Positions 8,058 through 14,694 of a DNA stretch of 21,444 nt are shown piece by piece (within the stretch, counting starts at the first letter, position 1; every line of letters starts with the position of its first letter). The stretch lies in the IMG/VR virus record IMGVR_UViG_3300045935_000106, positions 1 through 21,444 of that record. One strand, 5' to 3'. The DNA is from a virus. Below the pieces are notes generated by a model. That model worked only from the letters and a program-made list of their open reading frames with translations, made no database searches and was not told the origin of the DNA. The position numbers and the translations under genes were made by a program.

Positions 8058-8639
8058 TTAGGCGTTGGCCGAATGCCGGAAGATACCAGCAAAGGTATCG
8101 GGTTTTTTCTCCGTCTGTTTTGTGTCCCCACCGTCCGAACGCACAGTCGTCGCACCTTCCAGCTTTTCCAAACGTGTCAACGTCAATTGAGCACTTTTCA
8201 CCAGAGGCTCGACCGCGCTCCGTACCGCTTCCGCGAGAATAGCAGCGGGGTCTGGTGCGTCTTTTTTGACTGGATCAGTAACAACCGGATCAGCGACTTT
8301 CTCGTCCTTTGTATCCGTCCGTTGTGTACCGACTTCTTTGATTGCAGCAGTTACGGCAGCAGTAATCAAAGCGGCAATTTCACCCCGCGTGACCGGTTGT
8401 TTGTCGGCTTCATCCTGTACTTTCTTTTCGGCGTCAGCCAAACCAACGCGGTGCAATTCAATCACTTCGGCATCGGACCGTTTCATCAAACCGGCATCGG
8501 TCAAAGGCTTACCGTCTTTGTCCGCTACATTGGCTTTCAGCCACGTGCGGGCAAGTCCGGCATTTTTGGTAACTTCGTCGGCACGCTTCGCGTCATCGAG
8601 GACTTGGCGCTCGGCATCCAGTTGATCTTTCGTCTTCAT
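8058..8639 (-). CDS. Nested in-frame scaffold protein, 193 aa
   Basis: This internal start is in the frame of the 514-aa gene. An AAGGAG lies 8 nt before an ATG that begins MKTKDQLDAERQ (residue 322 of the long form). The product is highly charged and helical (DAERQVLDDAKRADEVTKN, VGLADAEKKVQDEADKQ) with a C-terminal DGGDTKQTEKKPD region, the composition of a capsid scaffolding protein. The arrangement parallels lambda Nu3 within gene C, where protease and scaffold share their C-terminus. The Shine-Dalgarno sequence is visible; the scaffold function is inferred from composition and position before the capsid gene. Confidence 0.7.
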   Translation of the reverse strand: MKTKDQLDAERQVLDDAKRADEVTKNAGLARTWLKANVADKDGKPLTDAGLMKRSDAEVIELHRVGLADAEKKVQDEADKQPVTRGEIAALITAAVTAAIKEVGTQRTDTKDEKVADPVVTDPVKKDAPDPAAILAEAVRSAVEPLVKSAQLTLTRLEKLEGATTVRSDGGDTKQTEKKPDTFAGIFRHSANA

Positions 8640-9602
8640 GGTCAATTTCTCCTTCAGGTCAGATGTATAACTTGTGATTACTCTCGTCGGAAGGGCATCC
8701 AACAGAGCGCCAATGTACGCCGCAAATTGCGACGTTGCCCGTACCACAAGCTCCTTGCGCACCGATACCGGAAGGTAGCTGTAGAATAAAATTTTATCCA
8801 GAACATCTCTCAACATACTTGAACCTTCCCGCGTCATTTCGCAAAACTCACAGTCAGCCATTGCCGCCGCAAAATCAAGCTGACCCCACCCCCACGAACC
8901 ATACGCGGCTTCCGAAATAACTTCAACTATACTGGGTGGAACATCCTGTACGGCGGTAGGCATAATTACCACTTGTATTCCTTCCGCCATATCCATACGC
9001 CTAACTTCCGCGCCTTCAGTAATGGTAATACGATTAACCGTAGTAACGTCTTCTCCCGCGACAATAGTCGTTTTCGCAGGATCAATGTCGTTACTGTTCA
9101 GCCATGTTTCTATTGCTGCCTGATCGAATGTTTTGGCAAACTCAATTGCCACTACCGCAATATTCGGTGTCGGATTCTCATCTGTCGCCACCGCCACACC
9201 TTGCGCAACCAAGGCTTTAACGCCGTTGCGCAAATTGACCGTAATGTATGATTCCGGAAAAGGTTCTGTGGCGTCGGCGCGGGTTACAATCGGCATACCA
9301 TCCACAGAAACACCAATACTGTAATCGGATATGCCGAACTCCAGCATCGTTGCGTTGATATCGTCTTCAGTGGTGCCTTCCGCAAAAATAAACATCAGCG
9401 TGGCATCCATGCGCCGCACTGTGCGCTGCCGCACAACTTTATTAGGCGACTGGTCCTCCGGCTTCACCGGTTCATCTTTACGAATCAGCTTGAATGCGAC
9501 TTCATTCGCTGGGCTTTTGGTAAGAGTCAAAAAATTGGGCTTTGCCAATCTGGCGACTTTGACTGGTTTTGTCACAATCTTTTCATCCGAACGTTTTGCC
9601 AT
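8058..9602 (-). CDS. Head assembly protein with C-terminal scaffold domain, 514 aa
   Basis: The long form starts at ATG 9602, with AAGGA upstream, one base after the protease stop (TAACATG). The N-terminus FLTLTKSPANEVAFKLI resembles a segment that commonly follows XkdF-type proteases. Two small alpha/beta units follow: LMFIFAEGTTEDDINATMLEFGISDYSI near residue 68, and VVAIEFAKTFDQAAIETWL near residue 148. Next comes a segment with WGWGQLDFAAAMADCEFC, then the charged scaffold-like part from residue 322. In related phages the protease and this domain may be one polypeptide; here they are separate. Likely active inside the prohead. Confidence 0.7.
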   Translation of the reverse strand: MAKRSDEKIVTKPVKVARLAKPNFLTLTKSPANEVAFKLIRKDEPVKPEDQSPNKVVRQRTVRRMDATLMFIFAEGTTEDDINATMLEFGISDYSIGVSVDGMPIVTRADATEPFPESYITVNLRNGVKALVAQGVAVATDENPTPNIAVVAIEFAKTFDQAAIETWLNSNDIDPAKTTIVAGEDVTTVNRITITEGAEVRRMDMAEGIQVVIMPTAVQDVPPSIVEVISEAAYGSWGWGQLDFAAAMADCEFCEMTREGSSMLRDVLDKILFYSYLPVSVRKELVVRATSQFAAYIGALLDALPTRVITSYTSDLKEKLTMKTKDQLDAERQVLDDAKRADEVTKNAGLARTWLKANVADKDGKPLTDAGLMKRSDAEVIELHRVGLADAEKKVQDEADKQPVTRGEIAALITAAVTAAIKEVGTQRTDTKDEKVADPVVTDPVKKDAPDPAAILAEAVRSAVEPLVKSAQLTLTRLEKLEGATTVRSDGGDTKQTEKKPDTFAGIFRHSANA

Positions 9603-9603
9603 G

Positions 9604-10206
9604 TTATTGTCCGTCCTTGCCAGAAACCATGTTAAATCGATGGGAATGTCCGCCGGAAATATCTGTTACCGTATGCACGCTGATCGTGTGGGAATGTCCA
9701 TTCACTTCATCGGTCCCGCCGGAAATAGGTCGATTATCCGTTCCCACAATGACCATAAATGAATGGATATGACCGTCCCCGCCAGCAACCGGTTCTGTTA
9801 CGCCTGTACGGACTCCCGAATCCAGAGTCGCAAGTGTAGCATCCAGAAAATACACAAGCGCCTTATACGAAAACCCGTTGATGTTGTTATCAAGAACGTC
9901 TTGCCACAACTGATCGTCCTCTATTTTCATGCCGATTACCCAGGCTCCTTCAATAAAATCTGGGTCACCAGGACGAACTATAAACGACTCGACCGGGTAT
10001 ACTTTGTCGATAATATCGACTTCATCATGTTCTACATCCACACCAAAACCGTCCCGCATAAATCCGTAAGCAAATTCTTTCACTGCCTCTTTAGTCCAGT
10101 AATCGTTATAGACATTGGGGGTTTCCGGTATAAGAACTTCCGCATACACGATGCGCTCCCATTGCTGATCGGCGCGGGCGTGTAATCGAACTTCAGTGGT
10201 AGACAT
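9604..10206 (-). CDS. Prohead protease, XkdF-like, 200 aa, with His-rich C-terminus
   Basis: The core matches XkdF-type prohead serine proteases: RIVYAEVLIPETPN, then a VDVEHDEVD segment supplying the probable catalytic His, YPVESFIV, GAWVIGMKI and finally NGFSYKALV, whose Ser is the likely nucleophile. After about residue 140 there is an unusual tail with three HxH motifs (GHIHSF, GHSHTISVH, GGHSHRF), possibly metal-binding. ATG 10206 has no Shine-Dalgarno sequence: a palindrome copy sits 4 nt upstream, where one would be expected. The protease should cleave scaffold and/or capsid proteins during maturation. Confidence 0.78.
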   Translation of the reverse strand: MSTTEVRLHARADQQWERIVYAEVLIPETPNVYNDYWTKEAVKEFAYGFMRDGFGVDVEHDEVDIIDKVYPVESFIVRPGDPDFIEGAWVIGMKIEDDQLWQDVLDNNINGFSYKALVYFLDATLATLDSGVRTGVTEPVAGGDGHIHSFMVIVGTDNRPISGGTDEVNGHSHTISVHTVTDISGGHSHRFNMVSGKDGQ

Positions 10207-10210
10207 GGAT

Positions 10211-10224
10211 TGAAATTGATTTCA
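10211..10224. repeat. Palindrome copy 5, between portal and protease genes
   Basis: TGAAATTGATTTCA, only 4 nt upstream of the protease ATG and 8 bp beyond the portal stop codon. Here it takes the place of a Shine-Dalgarno sequence. Confidence 0.85.
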
Positions 10225-10231
10225 AATCGGA

Positions 10232-11827
10232 TTACTGTTGACCATTTTCCGGAGGCTGAAAACCCACATTGCCTGTTTGTTCTGTATTCTTGGTGCTTCC
10301 GTCTTTTTGCGACTGCCCATCTTGCGAGGCGGTGCCTTTGGTCACAAAGATAATAGGCATGTCCATCCACGGTTCGTAACCTTCGTCCCCTATTTCCGGA
10401 TATTCCTTCAGTTCAATTTCCAAAATGCGATTCGATGCACGCTGCGCCATTCTTGGCGTCAGTGCCCCCATCACATTCAGCGCGGTTAGGGATTTGATTA
10501 GCTCTTGTGGGTTGGTGATAGCAGGGACTTGACTGCACAACATGCACGTTTTCAAACCAAGGCCATTTGGCCCATTAACTAATTGCTTGTTCAGTATTTC
10601 ATCAAAGATACGGCGCAGCGGCAAATACACTTGAGTCTCCGCTATAAATGCCGAGACATTCGCGGTAGCGAAAGTAACATCTTGCGATAAACCGACAGCG
10701 ACCGGCGGCAGGCGAAACGACGACCGGACTTTCGATTGATTGCCTTCATCGTACTCCTTAAACAGCCCGTCACTTGGGCGCGTGTCCGCAAGCTTATCCA
10801 CCCGCAAGGTAACCGACCCTTTATCATCCAATGACTCCCGTTCTGGTACCGCTTCTATCAGAAGCATTTTATGCTGCCGGTCCCGGCCAAGTGACTCCTG
10901 GGTCAACATGCGTTGCAGTTGTTTGAACGACTCAGAAGTCAAACGCCCGCCTGCAACAGAAAGAATCATTGGCGGAATCGTATTGTCTTCAAAATAACGC
11001 AAGTTCACTTCTTCTGCTTCCCGGCTTCCTAGTATATTTGGAAGCTGATTGATCCAGCGCGGGACTCCATAACTGTCTTCACTAGATTGACGAAAATGCA
11101 ATATCTCAGTCGCCAGAAATTCGTCTGGAACTAAATTGTTAGAAGCTTCATAATCGCCAGTGTTGTAATGCATGCGGCGTTCGTCACCAAATTCCTTGAA
11201 GTAACGAAACTTGCCGTTCACGATCTGTACGAAACGCCGCCATTGTTTCAATTCCGTCACTGTCGCAATGCGCGGCCCGCGCACGATATCGTACTTAACA
11301 GGAGAATAAGTTTGTTCACGCTGGATCAGTCGAGTAATTGAAGCGCGGCAGTGTCGTACAATAGTAATACGTTTACGGCGGTCCCGAATTACTTCCAAAA
11401 AACCGTACCCTAATTGTTCGTAATTTTCTACCACCTTGGATAAAGTGACTGCCAACGATTCGTCACAATTGGAACTGTCAATAAAAGATTGCAAAGTCGC
11501 GTGCTCATCCGGGTCCACATCAAGCCCATCTACTGCCGGAACGGCATCGTAGCCACAGAGCGAAACGTTATTGACATAAGCAGTAATGCACTGCTTGAGC
11601 ATATTCGATTGTTCAATAATCAACAACAGATGAAGAGGATCGTACGGAGGGGTAATCGGGGCTAATCTAACAGCGGAAGGAAATGAACTATTGAATTCGT
11701 TTTCAGCGTACATCTGGCGTGATGTATCCGCACGGCGGACAGGTCCGCCGATGCTTGTTGCACGTGCAGTAATTTTAGTTGCTGGTCGAACCCGGCGAAT
11801 ACGCCGTGTCGTTGTTACTTGCGCCAT
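10232..11827 (-). CDS. Portal protein, PBSX/HK97 type, 531 aa
   Basis: Forms the dodecameric DNA channel at the capsid vertex. Family landmarks are the early PPYDPLHLLLIIEQSNMLKQ segment followed by AYVNNV, the LGYGFLEVIRD strand, the EILHFRQSSEDSYGVPRW block (about residues 240-260), RYFEDNTIPPMIL, and the SFRLPPVAVGLSQDVTFA segment before the C-terminal clip and crown helices. The C-terminal 30 residues are polar and probably disordered (KDGSTKNTEQTG). The start MAQVTTTRRI at 11827 is preferred because GAGGTAGG lies just upstream; the first 53 bases overlap the preceding nuclease-like gene in another frame. Confidence 0.9.
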   Translation of the reverse strand: MAQVTTTRRIRRVRPATKITARATSIGGPVRRADTSRQMYAENEFNSSFPSAVRLAPITPPYDPLHLLLIIEQSNMLKQCITAYVNNVSLCGYDAVPAVDGLDVDPDEHATLQSFIDSSNCDESLAVTLSKVVENYEQLGYGFLEVIRDRRKRITIVRHCRASITRLIQREQTYSPVKYDIVRGPRIATVTELKQWRRFVQIVNGKFRYFKEFGDERRMHYNTGDYEASNNLVPDEFLATEILHFRQSSEDSYGVPRWINQLPNILGSREAEEVNLRYFEDNTIPPMILSVAGGRLTSESFKQLQRMLTQESLGRDRQHKMLLIEAVPERESLDDKGSVTLRVDKLADTRPSDGLFKEYDEGNQSKVRSSFRLPPVAVGLSQDVTFATANVSAFIAETQVYLPLRRIFDEILNKQLVNGPNGLGLKTCMLCSQVPAITNPQELIKSLTALNVMGALTPRMAQRASNRILEIELKEYPEIGDEGYEPWMDMPIIFVTKGTASQDGQSQKDGSTKNTEQTGNVGFQPPENGQQ

Positions 11828-12170
11828 TAAGCCTACCTCGGTAAACGAATCCACGACCCTTTAACAGATCGTTGACATTGACTTCAAAATGTGTTCCGGG
11901 TTCTTCTGCAAAAAGAACGACCAGCCAGCCGCCCTTGCCTTCTGATACAAGCTCGGCGCGGCATCTACCTGCGGTCAATTTTTTCACTTCATCCCGTAAA
12001 ATTCCGGCCTCAGTTTCCGTTTTGGCCCTATACGCGTTTGGGGTATCTACCCCCTGTAAACGCAGACGAACACGTTTGAATAGTCTGTCTACACCAAGAT
12101 CGACCATGGCGATTAAATCATCACCAGAATGAACTTCTTCCACCTGACATGGGTAGCTACGTGCTTCCAT
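11775..12170 (-). CDS. Degenerate staphylococcal nuclease-like (SNase/OB-fold) protein, 131 aa
   Basis: Aligns by eye along most of the thermonuclease fold: YPCQVEEVHSGDDLIAMVDL matches the first strands, VRLRLQGVDTPNAY the active-site strand, and ETEAGILRDEVKKL the helix. The end, VNDLLKGRGFVYRG, matches NEALVRQGLAKVAY of SNase. Residues equivalent to Asp21, Arg35, Asp40 and Thr41 are kept. The Glu43 equivalent is Asn, and no Arg is found at the Arg87 equivalent (KGGWLVVLF), so nuclease activity is doubtful. ATG 12170 is chosen because the likely promoter leaves a GTG at 12194 almost without a leader. The gene overlaps the portal start. A structural or DNA-binding role near packaging is possible. 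Confidence 0.6.
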   Translation of the reverse strand: MEARSYPCQVEEVHSGDDLIAMVDLGVDRLFKRVRLRLQGVDTPNAYRAKTETEAGILRDEVKKLTAGRCRAELVSEGKGGWLVVLFAEEPGTHFEVNVNDLLKGRGFVYRGRLNGASNNDTAYSPGSTSN

Positions 12171-12208
12171 TATTACTGTCTTATCACCAAACACCTTGCG
12201 TGTTGTGC

Positions 12209-12237
12209 ATCATACATAACTTGACAGATAGATGCAA
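12209..12237 (-). promoter_or_regulatory. Sigma70-like promoter upstream of the SNase-like and portal genes
   Basis: Minus strand TTGCAT, 17-nt spacer, TATGAT. Predicted transcription starts near 12202, about 30 nt before ATG 12170. It would serve the head gene block. Confidence 0.5.
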
Positions 12238-12249
12238 GTAGTTTATAGA
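12221..12249 (+). promoter_or_regulatory. Sigma70-like promoter on the plus strand, overlapping the minus-strand one
   Basis: Plus strand TTGACA, 17-nt spacer, TATAGA: a perfect -35 with optimal spacing and a good -10. No plus-strand gene follows, so any transcript would be antisense to the 84-aa gene region. Confidence 0.4.
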
Positions 12250-12306
12250 ATTTAGGCAAAAATAAATCCCGCACACAGTTTTACCTATGGCAGGACCTAT
12301 TTAGAT

Positions 12307-12320
12307 TGAAATTGATTTCA
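12307..12320. repeat. Palindrome copy 6, downstream of the 84-aa gene
   Basis: TGAAATTGATTTCA, in the gap between the 84-aa gene stop (12353) and the divergent promoter pair. It also overlaps the end of an out-of-frame reading with a CxCGGCxxC motif. Confidence 0.85.
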
Positions 12321-12352
12321 AATAATCATCACATTGTGGGCAACCTCCGCAG

Positions 12353-12607
12353 CTACACGCATACCGGGTCTGAACCGTTACGTTCCTTATCGCTTTTACG
12401 AACAGGATTTTGCCGCAAGCGTTGGTCCACAAACGCATCGTATTCTTCAGGCGTATCGAACACACCTTGATGACGACGCACCCATTGGTACCGGACAAAT
12501 GCCAGCTTGCACTGCCGCTGCGCGGCTTCATAATGTTCGATACTACGCTCCAGTTTTTTCAGGCAGTTCGAAACAATGGGTTGAATTTTGGTCTCCTTTT
12601 GATTCAC
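12353..12607 (-). CDS. Small charged helical protein, 84 aa, function unknown
   Basis: Starts at GTG 12607 with AAAGGAG 8 nt upstream, beginning (M)NQKETKIQPIVSNCL. The centre is helical and charged (KKLERSIEHYEAAQRQ), followed by DTPEEYDAFVDQRLRQ and a polar tail ending SDPVCV. No family is recognised. Just past the stop, the +1 frame encodes a Cys cluster (CSCGGCPQCDDY) ending at 12301, which could be a lost or frameshifted C-terminal zinc knuckle. It is preceded by its own promoter-like sequence and is the last small gene before the head block. Confidence 0.75.
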   Translation of the reverse strand: MNQKETKIQPIVSNCLKKLERSIEHYEAAQRQCKLAFVRYQWVRRHQGVFDTPEEYDAFVDQRLRQNPVRKSDKERNGSDPVCV

Positions 12608-12632
12608 AGTCTTTCTCCTTTCGCACAGTTAT

Positions 12633-12660
12633 TGTATAAAATTTTACCTACATCAGTCAA
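12633..12660 (-). promoter_or_regulatory. Sigma70-like promoter upstream of the 84-aa gene
   Basis: Minus strand TTGACT, 16-nt spacer, TATACA (or 18 nt to TACAAT). It lies in the short gap between the Cys-rich 96-aa gene and the GTG start at 12607. Confidence 0.45.
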
Positions 12661-12947
12661 GCTATTTCGGAAGACTCCTTTTTCTTATATAACGGATTCA
12701 ATGTATTCTTTCCGGTTCGAAATGGATGAAGCGGACATGCCGTAGCGGGACAGTGCGCAACTGCCCGTGGCTGACCCCCCAAACACTGAATGCAAAAGGC
12801 ATGTATAGCACGCATTGGAGTTACGGCGCGGGCAGCGTACTTAGCCTGAATACGGTCCAATTGTTCTGTCTCAGTTTCAGTTTTTCCGACCGGTTTCACA
12901 AAGGCTTCCAGCGAAGGCCGGGCCAGGAGATTGCGTACTTGATTCAT
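12657..12947 (-). CDS. Small Cys-rich putative zinc-binding phage protein, 96 aa
   Basis: A conserved-looking C-terminal module, AIHAFCIQCLGGQPRAVAHC followed by PATACPLHPFRTGKN, has four Cys in a CxxC...CxxxxxC layout. This is typical of small phage proteins that carry a CPLxPFRxGxNP ending. The N-terminal part is polar and helical (GKTETETEQLDRIQAKY). ATG 12947 has GGGG five nt upstream. An alternative ATG at 12980 forms an ATGA overlap with the upstream stop but lacks a Shine-Dalgarno sequence, so the start is uncertain. The function of the family is not known to me; binding of metal and possibly nucleic acid is inferred. Confidence 0.75.
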   Translation of the reverse strand: MNQVRNLLARPSLEAFVKPVGKTETETEQLDRIQAKYAARAVTPMRAIHAFCIQCLGGQPRAVAHCPATACPLHPFRTGKNTLNPLYKKKESSEIA

Positions 12948-12976
12948 TATTACCCCACATGAAAATCTCCCTATCT

Positions 12977-13294
12977 TCATTTCGGATTAAGCCAAACTGG
13001 CTTGGATTGCAAAACAGCAAGTACTCTCCCTTGCTGTCTGCGCGATGGATGAAACATATACAGTGCAAAAATCTTCCATTGCCTGCCTGTGTGGCTTACA
13101 CGCAAGTAGGCAGGATTATCGGGACCGATACCGCTAGGCATGATCTTTCCCACGTGCTCCACCAGTACTTCTGAGAAACGAATGAACGCCCATTTCCTAT
13201 CCACACCATTATACACCGGTATAATGCCTGACAGTGCTGGATGCGCTTCTGGTACCTTCCCGGCGCGCAGTTTCATGGCTTTGGTAAAGCGCAT
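12977..13294 (-). CDS. Hypothetical protein, 105 aa
   Basis: Begins MRFTKAMKLRAG at an ATG one base after the stop of the upstream DUF1640-like gene (TGATATG), so translation is probably coupled; no clear Shine-Dalgarno sequence is present. The product is basic with mixed strands (GIIPVYNGVDRKWAFIRFSE, KIFALYMFHPSRR). The end is ATGA-adjacent to the next gene. No family recognised and no membrane segment seen. Confidence 0.7.
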   Translation of the reverse strand: MRFTKAMKLRAGKVPEAHPALSGIIPVYNGVDRKWAFIRFSEVLVEHVGKIMPSGIGPDNPAYLRVSHTGRQWKIFALYMFHPSRRQQGRVLAVLQSKPVWLNPK

Positions 13295-13295
13295 A

Positions 13296-13553
13296 TCAGA
13301 GTAGTTTAATAATTGCAGCAAGCACGCCTACGGCAAGTACAGTCATGCCGCCTAATTTGATTACCAGACGTAACTCCATTGCGGCCATATCCGATTTAAG
13401 CTCTTTACGCAAATCATCTAAATCACGTCTAGTTGTAAGCTGAACCGTCGCATCCCTAGCTGCCTCCACCATAGTCTCTGCTTGACTAGGCGTAAAACCA
13501 GCCGACAACAAACGTTTCACAATCTGATGTGAATCAAACCATATTGCAGACAT
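13296..13553 (-). CDS. DUF1640-like coiled-coil membrane protein A, 85 aa
   Basis: Architecture: an N-terminal helix-turn (WFDSHQIVKRLLSAGFTPSQAE), then TTRRDLDDLRKELKSDMAAME as coiled coil, then LRLVIKLGG, and a C-terminal membrane segment (MTVLAVGVLAAIIKLL). This matches the small bacterial and phage DUF1640/CCDC90-like proteins. ATG 13553 is chosen for GGGGAGG upstream; the longer frame to 13607 runs into the previous gene. Three shorter relatives lie within 6 kb. The role is unknown; a membrane-associated coiled-coil oligomer is expected. Confidence 0.78.
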   Translation of the reverse strand: MSAIWFDSHQIVKRLLSAGFTPSQAETMVEAARDATVQLTTRRDLDDLRKELKSDMAAMELRLVIKLGGMTVLAVGVLAAIIKLL

Positions 13554-13566
13554 TGCCAGTCCTCCC

Positions 13567-14559
13567 CTAAAAAATACCCTTGACTGATACACGACGTTCC
13601 GAATCATCTACAGATACGGATACCACGCCTTTTAGTTTTGATGCAGCCTGCGCAACTTCATCCGGATTGATTAATGATGACGGTATGAAATCAATTTCAA
13701 AAGTATTGTCCGTCCATCGGTATGCATGACCTTTATTCCAGCCCGCCGATTCGTAGGCGCGGACGATAGACAATCGATGGATACCCAACGTAGTTAAAAT
13801 ACCATCATACAGCGTGCCAACCCGTTTGAATTTCTTGACCCAATCTTCTGTCAAGGTCGGACAGTTCTTGTGCCCTTCGGTCAAGGCTTCCGTACTGTAG
13901 AGGAAATCAGAAAGCATCGTAAACCGGCTTGTTCGGATATGATGCACTTGTCTAACCCCGCCGCCATGATACGACGGATGTCCGCCGCCGCGCCAGTTGT
14001 GTTCCAGACGGTGTGTACGAAAGAACGCTTCACGGTTTTGTGGAATGGTTGTGAATTTCGGCTTGGCTTTATACACGCCCTCGTATCGATTTTCGTAAAA
14101 CGCTTTACGCGGGCGGTCACTGTTTATCTCTGCTGCCTTCGTCCCAACACAGATAAAAGGTGACTCAGAGTAAGTGATGGTGCGATTCATCGGAAACTCT
14201 TCATCAATCGCCCGCGCAATCGTGATGGGAGAAATATCCAGCGCATCCAAGTTATGGACGACGATATCACATGCGGCCCCGTTGGACCATTGATGCAAAG
14301 AAGTGGCATCCGGATTCGGATAATTTCCATGCAGTTTCCCGGCGGCGCTATCACCGACATAACCGAAAGAAATGGAAATAGGGGAAGTTTGCACAATAGG
14401 CTCCAACACGGTTTCGGCCAAGCACACGCCTTCTACAATCTTGATTCCTGTGGGATCATCGAAAACGTTCGGGATACCGCGAACATAAAAAGAATGTCCT
14501 CCGCACAAATCTGATAATAAAAAATTTTCACTTAATCGTACCGATGTAGGATCAACCAT
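13567..14559 (-). CDS. Putative M15-like peptidase (endolysin candidate), 330 aa
   Basis: The N-terminal half resembles phage M15-family D-Ala-D-Ala peptidases: LSENFLLSDL, EGVCLAETVLEPIV, SFGYVGD and SLHQWSNGAACDIV. In the last, the spacing of His, Gly-Ala and Asp recalls the SxHxxGxAxD zinc motif but with two extra residues. The second half has a similar pattern (TLYDGILTTLGIHRLSIV, WNKGHAYRW, FEIDFIP), suggesting a diverged duplicate domain. HPSYHGGGVRQVHHIRTSRF between them offers more His ligands. Close to several small membrane proteins, so lysis is plausible. No signal peptide. The start shares a base with the upstream stop (TGATG). Family call is tentative. Confidence 0.5.
   Translation of the reverse strand: MVDPTSVRLSENFLLSDLCGGHSFYVRGIPNVFDDPTGIKIVEGVCLAETVLEPIVQTSPISISFGYVGDSAAGKLHGNYPNPDATSLHQWSNGAACDIVVHNLDALDISPITIARAIDEEFPMNRTITYSESPFICVGTKAAEINSDRPRKAFYENRYEGVYKAKPKFTTIPQNREAFFRTHRLEHNWRGGGHPSYHGGGVRQVHHIRTSRFTMLSDFLYSTEALTEGHKNCPTLTEDWVKKFKRVGTLYDGILTTLGIHRLSIVRAYESAGWNKGHAYRWTDNTFEIDFIPSSLINPDEVAQAASKLKGVVSVSVDDSERRVSVKGIF
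13686..13699. repeat. Palindrome copy 7, inside the M15-like gene
   Basis: TGAAATCAATTTCA within coding sequence; the minus strand reads Phe-Glu-Ile-Asp-Phe. One of the two copies fully inside accepted genes. Confidence 0.7.
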
Positions 14560-14690
14560 CAGTGCGTGCTGAATTTAATTACTGTTGTTGCAATACCAAA
14601 CAAGACGACCATCAATCCTCCCAGTTTAATAATGATACGTTGTTCCATAGTAGCAAGTTCTTGCCTAAGATACTCTTCTATAGTAACCAT
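14559..14690 (-). CDS. DUF1640-like minimal membrane protein B, 43 aa
   Basis: A very short gene, MVTIEEYLRQELATMEQR followed by IIIKLGGLMVVLFGIATTVIKF. It keeps only the last coiled-coil turn, the IKLGG motif and the membrane segment of the longer relatives; the N-terminal helix-turn part is absent. GGAAG lies upstream of ATG 14690, and its TGA overlaps the ATG of the M15-like gene (TGATG), so the two are translationally coupled. With one membrane segment beside a putative endolysin, it could be a holin or accessory lysis protein; this is inference. Confidence 0.65.
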   Translation of the reverse strand: MVTIEEYLRQELATMEQRIIIKLGGLMVVLFGIATTVIKFSTH

Positions 14691-14694
14691 TACA

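Noticed and set aside
8019-8789. Plus-strand open frame of 256 aa
   Set aside because: Antisense to the scaffold-containing gene, which has good starts and a clear charged helical product; no ribosome site supports the plus frame.
12877-13068. Minus-strand 63-aa frame with an AGGGAG seven nt before an internal ATG (12962)
   Set aside because: The product after that ATG would be about 28 residues of low-complexity polar sequence and it overlaps the better supported 96-aa Cys-rich gene.
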